DNA of 35,611 nucleotides from Candidatus Bathyarchaeota archaeon A05DMB-2 (GTDB lineage: Archaea; Thermoproteota; Bathyarchaeia; Bathyarchaeales; Bathycorpusculaceae). This document shows positions 15,922 through 24,501 of the stretch, piece after piece (positions within the stretch are counted from its first letter, which is position 1; each line of letters starts with the position of its first letter). The stretch lies in contig JAAKEZ010000016.1 of NCBI GenBank assembly GCA_018475625.1, positions 1 through 35,611 of the forward strand. The letters run 5' to 3'. Position numbers and translations under genes: made by a program. The notes under the pieces were generated by a model. The model was not told where the DNA came from. It saw only the letters and a list, made by a program, of their open reading frames with translations, and did no database searches.

Positions 15922-16664
15922 CTAATCACCACCAAAATGGCTATTAGTGAACTCAATCGAGAAAGCTCGTTACCAGCTCCAAACACGTCTCCTGTTACGC
16001 CTTTGAAGTGCCTTTTTGAAACTCCCACAATGACCAAGGCTGCAACTAAACCCACGATAACGGCGGTAAAACCCACAACGCTCAGAATTGATAGCGGTAT
16101 GCTAAATGCGATAAAGAGGGAAACTGTTAGGCGAAGATTTCGGTATTGACCATGCATGGCGTTGACAAAGTATGTGTTCATTCCTTCGTGAGCAGACCTT
16201 CCGACCCAAGCCATGATTACCATCGCAAGTTTGGCTGAAACCTCGGACACAATCAAGCTTTGGATAACGAAGTTCTGTTTAAGTTGTGCTATGCAGAAAG
16301 CTGTTGTCAAAATCGTCACTAAGCCGAGCGCCAAGCCGCCCGCGCCTGTCTGCCGGTCATGCATGATTTCAATCTTTCTCTCCGGTGGTCCTTGATACAT
16401 TATGCCATCTCCGAAGTCAAGTAGCCCGTCAGTGTGATGAAGTCCCGTGATTAGTAGGATAAAACCTAAAGTTAAGATTCCAACGATTGAGGCATCGAGG
16501 ATGTTAAGAAGCAACCAAGCGAATATGCCTGCTAATAATCCGATAAATGCCCCTATGATGGGAAATAGGTGCATATAGTTAGCAGCTTCGGTTAGGCAAT
16601 CCGGTTCCATGCCCACTGGAATTATTGTGAGGAAAGCTATAAGGTTCTTTATTTCTTTAAGCAT
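15918..16664 (-). CDS. cobS: adenosylcobinamide-GDP ribazoletransferase (cobalamin 5'-phosphate synthase)
   Basis: 248 aa, integral membrane protein with about six hydrophobic segments. Family motifs include FLTIIPVG near the N-terminus, HHTDGLLDFGDG with catalytic acidic residues near 78-88, and DRQTGAGGLA near 102. It joins AdoCbi-GDP with alpha-ribazole phosphate at the membrane. Length is normal. It lies nine bases after cobT and overlaps cobY. Confidence 0.92.
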   Translation of the reverse strand: MLKEIKNLIAFLTIIPVGMEPDCLTEAANYMHLFPIIGAFIGLLAGIFAWLLLNILDASIVGILTLGFILLITGLHHTDGLLDFGDGIMYQGPPERKIEIMHDRQTGAGGLALGLVTILTTAFCIAQLKQNFVIQSLIVSEVSAKLAMVIMAWVGRSAHEGMNTYFVNAMHGQYRNLRLTVSLFIAFSIPLSILSVVGFTAVIVGLVAALVIVGVSKRHFKGVTGDVFGAGNELSRLSSLIAILVVIR

Positions 16665-16673
16665 CGCACGGCA

Positions 16674-17801
16674 TCACTTTGATCCTACTAACTGCTCGTA
16701 GTTTTTCTCAATTTCTCTAAGTAGAGTGTCTTTTGTTATTGAGCCTGCTGACTTCGCCATCGCTGCTATGGCTGCTCCTCCCGCACCTACTCCCTCTTTT
16801 ACTACGCCGGCCTCGTACGCTCTTAGACCCTCAAATTTAGATCGGCTGAAGTCGAGATCAGCGGCAAGTATCGGGACGTCTGCGATTTGTGTAATTATTC
16901 CTTTTAGATCAGCTGTTTTGTCAATTAGGATCCATCGGGTAGTTCCAATGGCTACGTTGTCCAAAACATCCGTGTTTAACGCCTTAACAACGGCTAATAT
17001 GGCACCCATCTGGGTTCCGCCAGCCATCAAAACTGGGATCTTATCTGCAGCGCCTAGAACTAGTCCGGCGAATGCTGGCATCATAGGGTCTCCGACACAT
17101 GAAATCGCTTTGAGGGGTTCGCTTGCCAAAGCACCGAACTTCACACCTAAAGCCTTCAAGCCTGCTTCCACAGTTTTAATCTTAAGTTTATGAGGGTTGC
17201 CTGGCATGCTGCTGCTAACTTTCCCTTCAGCGTCCACACCCATTGCTAAGAGAATGCCGAGCGCAGTTGTTGTGCCGCCTGGAATGCTCTCCCCAATTAC
17301 AAGATAATCAGCTGTTTTAGCTAGGTTTTCTCCGGCGATTATTGCTTTTTGTACAACTCCTTTAACATTGTCCACAGCCTTTCCTGTACTTATGTCCTTT
17401 CCTGGTTTCCCTCCTAAATCTAAGAAAGGTACATGAGGGTTTACCTTCAACCCGCCACTAGCTACAAGGGCAGGGATATTTGCAAGCTTAAGCGCTGACA
17501 TGGTGATTATGGCTGGTGTTGGTATTCCATCAGGCGTCACTGGCACGCCCTGAATGCATTTACATTTTCCGAGAAGAAGCAGCTCGACATCTGCGGGGGG
17601 TGTATAATCGGTTAGCTCCGGATACTTTCCAGCAGCCGATATGCCTGGAATTTTCGCTGTTTCTGTGTTTCCTATTGTACAAACGAATAGCGGGTTCTTC
17701 CCTTCTAACTGCCTTAAGAACGCTTCGCCTCTAGTTTCTTCGTGAAATAGTATTATATCAGAAATTTTCTTCACATTCTTCACCTTACAACGATTGATCA
17801 T
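16674..17801 (-). CDS. cobT: archaeal nicotinate-nucleotide:lower-ligand base phosphoribosyltransferase
   Basis: 375 aa, matching the archaeal CobT-related family (UPF0284). Gly-rich segments GESIPGGTTTALGIL, GGTQMGAILAV and a C-terminal GVGAGGAAIAA correspond to the phosphate-binding parts of the CobT fold. It makes alpha-ribazole phosphate (or the equivalent for another base) for CobS. The ATG overlaps the stop of the DUF71 gene (ATGA); a GTG six codons in is an alternative start. Only bacterial CobT is well characterised; substrate base here is unknown. Confidence 0.85.
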   Translation of the reverse strand: MINRCKVKNVKKISDIILFHEETRGEAFLRQLEGKNPLFVCTIGNTETAKIPGISAAGKYPELTDYTPPADVELLLLGKCKCIQGVPVTPDGIPTPAIITMSALKLANIPALVASGGLKVNPHVPFLDLGGKPGKDISTGKAVDNVKGVVQKAIIAGENLAKTADYLVIGESIPGGTTTALGILLAMGVDAEGKVSSSMPGNPHKLKIKTVEAGLKALGVKFGALASEPLKAISCVGDPMMPAFAGLVLGAADKIPVLMAGGTQMGAILAVVKALNTDVLDNVAIGTTRWILIDKTADLKGIITQIADVPILAADLDFSRSKFEGLRAYEAGVVKEGVGAGGAAIAAMAKSAGSITKDTLLREIEKNYEQLVGSK

Positions 17802-18478
17802 TTTTCTTCAATATCGCATCTAGAGATGTCTAAGAGCCAGTATTTCCAATATCCATCTTTCAGCACCTTTTTACTATCTAACATTTTTATACGCCATTTG
17901 AAGATGGGGCCATCTATGACAAGCGTGTGGTACTCGCCCAGTTCGCCACAGACATGAACGTTATGCCTGCTGTGGAGCTTTCGCAAGTCCTCTAGAAAAC
18001 TCCTATCGACTTTCCGTCCTAACCATTCTTCGTCGAATAAATCGGCTTTGACGTTAATCACGATAGCCTCGAAACCCGCATTTATGAAGTCTGTTAGGAT
18101 CTGCTCCGGGTCAAGACCCCAAAGGGGCTCCATGGGTATGATGCCTACCCCGCTGCATACTCGATTAACCCAGTCCTTATGCTCTTGGACGTCGATGTCG
18201 CCGAAAACGGCGCCTTCTATGCCCATTTGTTTCAACTCCATCACAGCAGCCTTGAACCCTTCTTCATATGTGTCCCATGTAACTTCTCTTTGAATGATGG
18301 AGATTCCAATTGCTTGTGACTGAGCAACCATCAACTTAGGATCTAATCCATGAGACATGCATCTTTCCTCCGTAGATACAAAATTCAAAAGGCGAGAAAC
18401 CTCGAAGCCGTCTAACATCGCCTTGTAACAGGCAAAACAGCTCTCTTTGCCACCACTCCAGGATGCAACAACCTTCAT
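17798..18478 (-). CDS. DUF71/COG2102 ATP-pyrophosphatase, B12-associated type
   Basis: 226 aa. The N-terminal PP-loop SWSGGKESCFACYKA and the GELGEYHTLVIDGPIF motif define the family to which diphthine-ammonia ligase (Dph6) belongs. Comparative genomics has proposed that one subgroup of DUF71 acts in B12 salvage rather than diphthamide synthesis. Here the gene is embedded between btuD and cobT with a four-base overlap to cobT, which supports the B12 role. Probable activity is ATP-dependent amidation of a carboxylate, perhaps on a corrinoid. Dph6 cannot be excluded by sequence alone. Confidence 0.8.
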   Translation of the reverse strand: MKVVASWSGGKESCFACYKAMLDGFEVSRLLNFVSTEERCMSHGLDPKLMVAQSQAIGISIIQREVTWDTYEEGFKAAVMELKQMGIEGAVFGDIDVQEHKDWVNRVCSGVGIIPMEPLWGLDPEQILTDFINAGFEAIVINVKADLFDEEWLGRKVDRSFLEDLRKLHSRHNVHVCGELGEYHTLVIDGPIFKWRIKMLDSKKVLKDGYWKYWLLDISRCDIEEK

Positions 18479-18491
18479 AAACGATCATCCC

Positions 18492-19856
18492 CTAAAAATT
18501 AGATGATTTTGAGCCATCCACCTCATCAACTTCACAAGAATTTGTCTCAGATTTAAAATGACCAGGAATTTTAGATGAGAGCTCTTTTGTCATGTTCAGT
18601 TTATCTTCTAATATATCAAGTAAGGATAAGAGCTCATTTTGATTCTTAACAAATATCGCTCCTTTACTTTTCAATTCAGTTAGGTGTTTCTCTGCCTTCC
18701 CTTTGGTAAAATCTCTTTGTTCAATAGGTACTTCTTCTATAACGAATGTTGGAATTCCTCTTTCTAGGGCCTCTTTTGCTGCTTCTAAGTTTTGTAAATT
18801 AGCGTAGCCAAAAGGAACTGCTGTTATTACAACAGCGCTTGCTTTACTCATCATCTCCAAGTTGACCTTGTAAGTTTCTTCGGTTATCGGCGAGAATGGA
18901 GCCTCACTTGTGACTGGTATCTTTAGTAACTGAGCTGTCTCATAGTCTGTGTCTAAAACGTTAAGAACGCCTGCGGTAACGTTGTAGCCTTCCTCGGCTA
19001 GAATCTTCATCAATGTAGTCCCTGTGCCTGCTCCGCATATTAGGTGAACGGAAAGCTTTCTAGATAAAGAGGGTTTCGGCATTGAGATAGGGATGATATA
19101 AAGGGAATTGGTGATGGGGTGCTTTTTCACAACTGCGTCAACTTGAAAGACCTTCCTAATATTTTCGCTGGTTAAAACTGCATTCAAATTTCCCATGGAA
19201 ATTATTTTCCCATCATTCAGTAGAATTGCGGAGTCGCAGTACCGTGCAGCCAAGTTGAAGTCGTGGAAAACAGCCAAAACTATTAGTTCCCTTCTTATGC
19301 AAAGGTCCTTTAAGAGATCCATTATTTCTAATTGATTATTGATGTCTAAATGAACCGTTGGTTCATCTAGTAGCAGAACCTTCGGCTCTTGAGCTAAGGC
19401 GCGGGCAATTATGACACGTTGTCTCTCTCCACCGCTCAGCTCGTTTAGGGGTCTTTCCGCTAGGTGCCATGTGTTCGTGAGCTCCATGGTCTTTCTTGCT
19501 ATGGCTATGTCCTTCTCGCTTTCCATCTGGAATCGGCTTAGATGGGGGTTGCGCCCCATCAGGACTATGTCTAATGCCGTGAAGTTGAAGGCTATAACGT
19601 TGTCTTGTGGAACAACTGCCATCTGTTTCGCAACTTCTACACTTTTTAGAGCATATATATCGGCATCATTTAGGAAGATAACCCCCCTATGCGGTTTGAG
19701 CGTCCTGCTGATACTCCTAAGTAGAGTTGTTTTCCCAGATCCGTTAGGTCCAAGAACGCCTACGAAGTCTCGCTCTTCCACCGAGAGGCACACGTTTTCT
19801 AAAACCCTAACAGACCCATAATAGCAGTCAATGCCATCGACAGTTAATACAGCCAT
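18492..19856 (-). CDS. btuD: corrinoid ABC transporter ATPase with C-terminal extension
   Basis: 454 aa from ATG 19856, chosen because GGGTGAG lies five bases upstream; a longer frame to 19925 runs into btuC. Residues 1-255 are an ordinary importer ATPase: Walker A GPNGSGKTT (36-44), signature LSGGERQR, Walker B LLLDEPT, then the H-loop in VFHDFNLAARY. From about 260 to the end there is an extra alpha/beta domain (HLICGAGTGTTLMKILAEEG, then VVITAVPFG) that looks Rossmann-like and is not needed for transport in ordinary BtuD. It drives the BtuC channel. The extra domain may sense or process corrinoid. Confidence 0.88.
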   Translation of the reverse strand: MAVLTVDGIDCYYGSVRVLENVCLSVEERDFVGVLGPNGSGKTTLLRSISRTLKPHRGVIFLNDADIYALKSVEVAKQMAVVPQDNVIAFNFTALDIVLMGRNPHLSRFQMESEKDIAIARKTMELTNTWHLAERPLNELSGGERQRVIIARALAQEPKVLLLDEPTVHLDINNQLEIMDLLKDLCIRRELIVLAVFHDFNLAARYCDSAILLNDGKIISMGNLNAVLTSENIRKVFQVDAVVKKHPITNSLYIIPISMPKPSLSRKLSVHLICGAGTGTTLMKILAEEGYNVTAGVLNVLDTDYETAQLLKIPVTSEAPFSPITEETYKVNLEMMSKASAVVITAVPFGYANLQNLEAAKEALERGIPTFVIEEVPIEQRDFTKGKAEKHLTELKSKGAIFVKNQNELLSLLDILEDKLNMTKELSSKIPGHFKSETNSCEVDEVDGSKSSNF

Positions 19857-19869
19857 GGTCTCACCCTCG

Positions 19870-20949
19870 TCAGACCCCATAACTCTCTTTCTTTTTGCGC
19901 AGGAGATAAATAAAAAAGGGTCCACCTGAGAGCGCCGTGATTACGCCGACAGGTAACTCGACTGGTGATACAATCACCCGCGCCACAGCGTCACAGATGA
20001 CTAAGAACGAGGCTCCCACGATAATTGACGTCGGGAGAAGTACACGATGATCAGGCCCAATCATGATTCTAGTTATGTGAGGGATCATTAGGCCTATGAA
20101 ACCTATTAAGCCGCTAATGGAAACCGCCGCTGCTGTTACTAACGACCCAAAGATCAAGAGCACCTTTTTCACTTTTTCAACATCGACGCCTAAATTTTGA
20201 GCTGTTTCTTCCCCTAGGGAAAGTATGTTAAGGTCGCGGGCAAAAAAATAGATAATCACCGTGCCAATGAAGATTAGAGGCAAAATAGCCCAGACATCCT
20301 TCCACTCTACACCAGAAAAGCCTCCCATAAGCCAGAACACTACAGCGTGGAGCTTCTTACCGGCAATAACTTGCAGGATGGCAACTATAGCAGATAAAAA
20401 TATGCTCACCGCTATCCCAGAAAGCAATAGAGTTGTTACTGGAACCCTCGATCCAACCCTCGAAATATTATAGACTATAAATACAGCTACAAGAGAGCCA
20501 GCGAAAGCTAGGATCGGCATAGTATTCACGCCAAAAAGTGTGAACCCTATTCCAAAAACTATGGCGAGAGACGCTCCAACCGCCGCACCCGCTGAAACAC
20601 CTAACACGTAGGGGTCAGCCATAGGATTTTTAAAAATACCTTGGTACACAACTCCGGCAGCCGAGAGAGCAGCACCAACTAAAGCACCTGCTAGGATACG
20701 TGGCATCCGAATTTCAAGGATTATTCTTTCCGCAGAGTATGGTATATTCGAGGAGCCTACCAAACTGCCTAGGAATGGAATTCTTTTGGCTAGTATTTGA
20801 AGAATTGTGGAAAAGGGTATTTGGGCGAAGCCCACATTTAACGATATAATGATTGTGAGTACTAATGCAACTGTTAATATGATCAGTAATAGCTTCCAGC
20901 GAGAAACGCGCCTAAAATAGGTAGTTTCGACCCCATTTGTGCTCATCAA
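19870..20949 (-). CDS. btuC: corrinoid ABC transporter permease (FecCD/BtuC family)
   Basis: 359 aa, with about ten hydrophobic helices. Family motifs: RMPRILAGALVGAALSAAGV, GVSAGAAVGASLA, the coupling region GEETAQNLGVD, and GLIGFIGLMIPHITR near the end. The same family moves iron siderophores or haem, but the neighbouring cob genes make a corrinoid the best substrate. Ends just inside the upstream part of btuD and follows btuF by 23 bases. Confidence 0.9.
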   Translation of the reverse strand: MMSTNGVETTYFRRVSRWKLLLIILTVALVLTIIISLNVGFAQIPFSTILQILAKRIPFLGSLVGSSNIPYSAERIILEIRMPRILAGALVGAALSAAGVVYQGIFKNPMADPYVLGVSAGAAVGASLAIVFGIGFTLFGVNTMPILAFAGSLVAVFIVYNISRVGSRVPVTTLLLSGIAVSIFLSAIVAILQVIAGKKLHAVVFWLMGGFSGVEWKDVWAILPLIFIGTVIIYFFARDLNILSLGEETAQNLGVDVEKVKKVLLIFGSLVTAAAVSISGLIGFIGLMIPHITRIMIGPDHRVLLPTSIIVGASFLVICDAVARVIVSPVELPVGVITALSGGPFFIYLLRKKKESYGV

Positions 20950-20972
20950 TATTTTTCATCTACCAACTAGTT

Positions 20973-21989
20973 CTAATAAAGTTCTGGGTGAATAATCTGT
21001 GCGAGGATCTCCAACGCGTCGACGATTCTTGGACCAGGCCTAGCGATAATATCTGCATCAATCGTGTATAGTCTATCATTTTGCACAGCGCTAATCATGT
21101 CCCATCCAGGTCTCGCCTTCACCTGATCAAAGCTTCCCCAGAAGGGCGGTTCAGCCCCATGACCAAGCGGGAATATCATTACGTCAGGGTTACGTTCAAT
21201 GATGGCCTCGGAGCTGGGCATGAAATAGTTTAGATTTTGGTCAGCGAAAATGTTGATTCCACCGGCTTTCTCGATGAGCTCGTTTTCCCAGCTTTCTGAC
21301 CCCACACTCCATATAGGATCATACCAAACTTCGTAGTAGACTTTTGGGCTAGATGTGGCGTCCGCTATTTTCTTGACTACAGCATCGATCCTTTGCCTCA
21401 GGCTGTTTACAAGTATGCCAGCCTCAATGTCCTTGTTAGTTGCCCTTCCGACAAGCACAATATCCTTAAGAATATCATCGATGTTGTCAGGGTCTAACAC
21501 CAAAACCTTGTATCCCATCCCCCTTAAAGTGTTAACGACCTCTTCTTGCGCGAATGCGGCAAAAATCAAATCAGGATTGACGGCGACGATTGCTTCCATG
21601 TTAGGATTCCAGTAATCCCCAACACTTGTCATGTTTCCAGCCTCAACCCAAGCTGAAAAATTATATGGATAGTTACAGTAGTTAGTAACTCCTACAACCC
21701 TATCGCCCGCCCCCACCGCAAACAGAATTTCCGTGTTGCTTGGAGCAAGCGACACAATTCTATTCGGGTAGGACGTGAGGTTTAGGACATAGCCACGGTC
21801 ATCCACCAAAGTCAAGTTTCGATATTTGTAAAGCTCACTCTGCAAGTTGGCGATGTCGTTTTGTAAACCACTAATCGTGGAACGCATATCAGCAATTTGT
21901 CCTTCGTAATATGCGTAGACATAGACTGCGGAGATGATCGAAAATATTGCGATGACGGTCGTAATGTAGGTACCATATTTGGCGTTCAT
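20973..21989 (-). CDS. btuF: corrinoid-binding protein, membrane anchored
   Basis: 338 aa. Residues about 8-28 are a hydrophobic anchor with no lipobox Cys, followed by a 28-residue coiled-coil stalk (about 29-57), then a class III substrate-binding protein: RIVSLAPSNTEILFAVGAGDRVVGVT, NPDLIFA, and a C-terminal RPGPRIVDALEILAQIIHPE. It captures corrinoid outside the membrane and delivers it to BtuCD. First gene of the operon, with its TATA box (21-33 of the 22 kb divergent gap) shared with the cobZ promoter region. Confidence 0.88.
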   Translation of the reverse strand: MNAKYGTYITTVIAIFSIISAVYVYAYYEGQIADMRSTISGLQNDIANLQSELYKYRNLTLVDDRGYVLNLTSYPNRIVSLAPSNTEILFAVGAGDRVVGVTNYCNYPYNFSAWVEAGNMTSVGDYWNPNMEAIVAVNPDLIFAAFAQEEVVNTLRGMGYKVLVLDPDNIDDILKDIVLVGRATNKDIEAGILVNSLRQRIDAVVKKIADATSSPKVYYEVWYDPIWSVGSESWENELIEKAGGINIFADQNLNYFMPSSEAIIERNPDVMIFPLGHGAEPPFWGSFDQVKARPGWDMISAVQNDRLYTIDADIIARPGPRIVDALEILAQIIHPELY

Positions 21990-22086
21990 ATTTGGTCTCT
22001 CTTGGATGGTTTATCCAACCAATTTATAAATATTTGGGAGCATATAAATACTTTGGCAATTTAATCCGAAACAAAGGTTGGTGAAC
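21990..22086. promoter_or_regulatory. divergent promoter region between btuF and cobZ
   Basis: AATTTATAAATATTT (22021-22035) reads as a TATA box on the minus strand, 32-46 bases before the btuF start. CATATAAATA (22041-22050) is a plus-strand TATA box 37-46 bases before the cobZ ATG. The two boxes sit almost back to back, so a regulator bound between them could control both sides. I see no cobalamin riboswitch. Confidence 0.6.
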
Positions 22087-22560
22087 ATGAAATCTGAAAC
22101 CTCGCCGTTGTTGGAATATCTGGAGGAGAGGGGCGTAATGTTGAAGGATCTTATAGATACGGCTCTGGAGCTTTTTGTTCCTCATCCAGGCGTGGAGACA
22201 AAGGAGAAGGCCGCTGAAATCCTTCAAGAAGAATTTCTTGACGCTTTGTCTGACGTGAATGTTTCTTGTCTAGAGGTTGCGTGTTTCCGGGCAGAGGAGG
22301 ACGCGAAAGCTGGCTTGGTCCCGGGCTTGACGAAGGATAGATTCATGGGCCGTCCTGGGCTCGTAGCCGATGAGCTCTTGGGGATGGCTATAGCTTGTTA
22401 TATTGCTGGAGTAAAAGGAATTTTTGAGTTCATACGGTTCGATCAAGCCAAGCCGGGAATTTTAAAGAAGCTTGGGCCAATTTCAAATGATGCTATTGGA
22501 GGACTGATCGCGGGCGTTTCATCAAACATGTATACCCGCGCTTTAAAAAGTCAGAAATAA
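22087..22560 (+). CDS. cobZ: alpha-ribazole-5'-phosphate phosphatase, CobZ/PgpA-like
   Basis: 157 aa from ATG 22087, with GGTGA just before; TTG 22078 or GTG 22081 are possible starts. The protein belongs to the PgpA-like family (FRAEEDAKAGLVPGLTKDRF, then GRPGLVADELLGMAIACYIAG). In Methanosarcina mazei such a protein, CobZ, replaces bacterial CobC and dephosphorylates alpha-ribazole phosphate (or cobalamin phosphate). The cobalamin neighbours support that role over lipid phosphatase activity. Confidence 0.8.
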   Translation: MKSETSPLLEYLEERGVMLKDLIDTALELFVPHPGVETKEKAAEILQEEFLDALSDVNVSCLEVACFRAEEDAKAGLVPGLTKDRFMGRPGLVADELLGMAIACYIAGVKGIFEFIRFDQAKPGILKKLGPISNDAIGGLIAGVSSNMYTRALKSQK

Positions 22561-22585
22561 GATTGTTTAATAGGAAGCCAGAAAA

Positions 22586-23215
22586 ATGGAAGCCCTAAGA
22601 GTAATAGAAAAGGTTACGAGCAAGATCGCCCCTGGACGGGCGCCCTCATTTATTGAAGTTCACGTGATTAAGGCTTTAGAGACGATAAACGCTAAAGGAG
22701 GTGTTGGTCGAACAAAGCTATCGGAATTACTAGGGCTTGGTGTAGGCGCGACACGAACTTTAGTGAAACATCTTAGAAATGAAGGACTGATTGAAGTTTC
22801 GAGATCTGGAATCGTGCTCTCAAAATTTGGTGAAAAAGTCTTCTCTGACTTAAGGTATAGGATTAGCAAGGAGATAGAAATTCCTAAAAGCCCTCTTACA
22901 GTGGGATCCTTCAATGTGGCAGTTCTCATTAGAAATGCAGCTGGTTCTGTGAAATATGGTGTAGAGCAGCGCGACGCTGCAATCAAGGCTGGCGCCTTTG
23001 GGGCCACGACGTTAGTCCTCAGCCGTAACAAGTTAACTATGCCCGGAGTAAGCAAGGACATCTTCCAAAAAATCCAACCAATACACGATACGCTAATATC
23101 CAAACTCAAACCTACAGAAAACGACGTGATCATAATAGGAAGCGCTAATGAAAAGCGGGCAGCCGAGTTCGGAGCAAAAACAGCAGCCCTTGAACTATTG
23201 ACATCTGAAAAGTGA
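22586..23215 (+). CDS. winged-helix protein with DUF4443 domain
   Basis: 209 aa, 25 bases after cobZ and likely co-transcribed. Residues about 20-90 form a winged helix (GRTKLSELLGLGVGATRTLVKHLRNEGLI) and 105-209 an alpha/beta domain with VAVLIRNAAGSVKYGVEQRDAAI and a second conserved GAFGATTLVL stretch, as in the archaeal DUF4443 family. I infer a ligand-sensing transcription regulator, possibly of the corrinoid genes on both sides of the divergent promoter. No direct evidence for the ligand. Confidence 0.7.
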   Translation: MEALRVIEKVTSKIAPGRAPSFIEVHVIKALETINAKGGVGRTKLSELLGLGVGATRTLVKHLRNEGLIEVSRSGIVLSKFGEKVFSDLRYRISKEIEIPKSPLTVGSFNVAVLIRNAAGSVKYGVEQRDAAIKAGAFGATTLVLSRNKLTMPGVSKDIFQKIQPIHDTLISKLKPTENDVIIIGSANEKRAAEFGAKTAALELLTSEK

Positions 23216-23312
23216 TGATGTCATTAAAATAATTCGCTGGGACTACAATTCAAACAGGCTATACAATTCATAAAAAGAAGGTTTGTAGGTTTTGCACGGA
23301 GGCTCTCCACAA

Positions 23313-23513
23313 TTGGTTAGGATTCAGCGCAGAGTTTCTAGGAAACGTTATCTTGAAAGCAAATACGTATACGAGTATGAGCGCATTTCCCTGGACATTC
23401 CCCACAAATTCCACAACAAAGTCAAACCCTTCCTAAAACAAAGAAAACAAAGGCTTGCCCTGCATAGAAGAGGAGGAAATGATGCATTGCCGCGCGCAGG
23501 GAAACAATTCTAA
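23313..23513 (+). pseudogene. chimeric viral gene remnant
   Basis: A frame from TTG 23313 (GGAGG at 23298-23302) encodes about 45 residues (VRIQRRVSRKRYLESKYVYE, then KFHNKVKPFLKQ) homologous to the small viral protein at 28205-28444. After that, the DNA switches to the 39-base repeat copied from the 14.36 kb gene, read here in another frame (ALHRRGGNDALPRAGKQF). So two unrelated viral genes are joined, and the second is cut after its start region. It is a scar of recombination or deletion in an old provirus, though a short protein may still be made. Confidence 0.65.
23449..23487 (+). repeat. 39-base repeat, copy B
   Basis: 38 of 39 bases match copy A at 14360-14398. Downstream an ATG at 23479 in this copy would start a 14-residue peptide that ends at TGA 23521-23523, a truncated counterpart of the intact zinc protein gene next to copy A. 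Confidence 0.85.
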
Positions 23514-23679
23514 AACCGGATGAGGAAAGCTGAGAGAAGGGGATAAGCCGCTCATCATTATCCATCAAAAACGTTAGCCTTTCGGAACATCTCCTTTTCT
23601 GTAAAGCATGTGGGACTATAAATGCCTTGAAGTAAGCAATTGCAAAACTATTTATTTTTGCAGTTCCTTACTATTCATT

Positions 23680-24501
23680 ATGAAATGGGAAGAAACAACT
23701 CTAGAAGTTCTCAAATCCAAATTTAATAACGGAATTTTTAGAGCAAAAGATGTGTTTAAACTTCTAAACGAGAAAAAAGGATATTCTAGAGGAACAGTGT
23801 ATCGTATTCTCCACGACCTTTACAAGAGAGGATTAATAGAAAGACTAGGGAGAGGCATCTATAAGGTTCTAAAAACTGTTGAACTCAAAGAAACTGTGAC
23901 AGTATCAACTAGTGTGAGCGTCGAACTTGTTCCAGGTCCACTAACTAAAGCAAGAGATTTGCTTAGAAATAAAGGAATCGAGTTCATGATTACTGGGGGC
24001 TCCTTACTCTATCGCTTTTTCCACCATTTACCCAAGCGTCTCATTCACTTGATATATGCCAAAAAAGGAGCTGGTGAAGTAGCTGTCACATTGCTAAGGG
24101 AAGCAGAAATAAGAGCGTTGCTCAATCCCAGTCGCAGCGAGATCAATGTCACACTGGAAAATTTTCCCGAGAGAGATGTTTTCGTGGTAAGAGAGTTCAT
24201 GGAACTTCCAGGTAACCTTGATGGAAATGCAAGTATTGAGCGGGCTTTAGTGGATCTATATTTTGAGAGTACAAGGAAGAGAATACCTTTTCCCGAAGAA
24301 GAGGCAGGCAGAATTCTCTTCAAGGTATTGAGAACCGAACCCATCAATTTTAGCCGTCTGCTCATGCTGGCAGGCAGAAGAGGGATAAGGGAAGAAATGG
24401 AAGCAATAGCAAAGTTTGTTCGTCCCGAGCTTCCTATAAAAGTCAAGAGTGAAAATAAGCATGTAAAAAAAGTTCTCAGAGCGATGGAGGCATTGCGATG
24501 A
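23680..24501 (+). CDS. AbiEi-family antitoxin / winged-helix regulator
   Basis: 273 aa from ATG 23680, 25 bases downstream of TATA-like ACTATTTATTTTT, so the message is probably leaderless; a longer frame begins at 23608. Residues 1-65 are a winged helix (GIFRAKDVFKLLNE, YSRGTVYRILHDLYKRGLIE, GRGIYKV). The rest is a mixed domain like the C-terminal antitoxin domain of AbiEi. Four-base ATGA overlap with the next gene. It should repress the pair and neutralise the toxin (type IV system). Confidence 0.7.
   Translation: MKWEETTLEVLKSKFNNGIFRAKDVFKLLNEKKGYSRGTVYRILHDLYKRGLIERLGRGIYKVLKTVELKETVTVSTSVSVELVPGPLTKARDLLRNKGIEFMITGGSLLYRFFHHLPKRLIHLIYAKKGAGEVAVTLLREAEIRALLNPSRSEINVTLENFPERDVFVVREFMELPGNLDGNASIERALVDLYFESTRKRIPFPEEEAGRILFKVLRTEPINFSRLLMLAGRRGIREEMEAIAKFVRPELPIKVKSENKHVKKVLRAMEALR

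Noticed and set aside
17798-18478. Calling the DUF71 gene a diphthine-ammonia ligase
   Set aside because: Family membership allows it, but the position inside the cobalamin operon favours the B12-linked subgroup.
21990-22086. Cobalamin riboswitch ahead of btuF or cobZ
   Set aside because: The gap is under 100 bases, filled by TATA boxes, and has no B12-box-like sequence.
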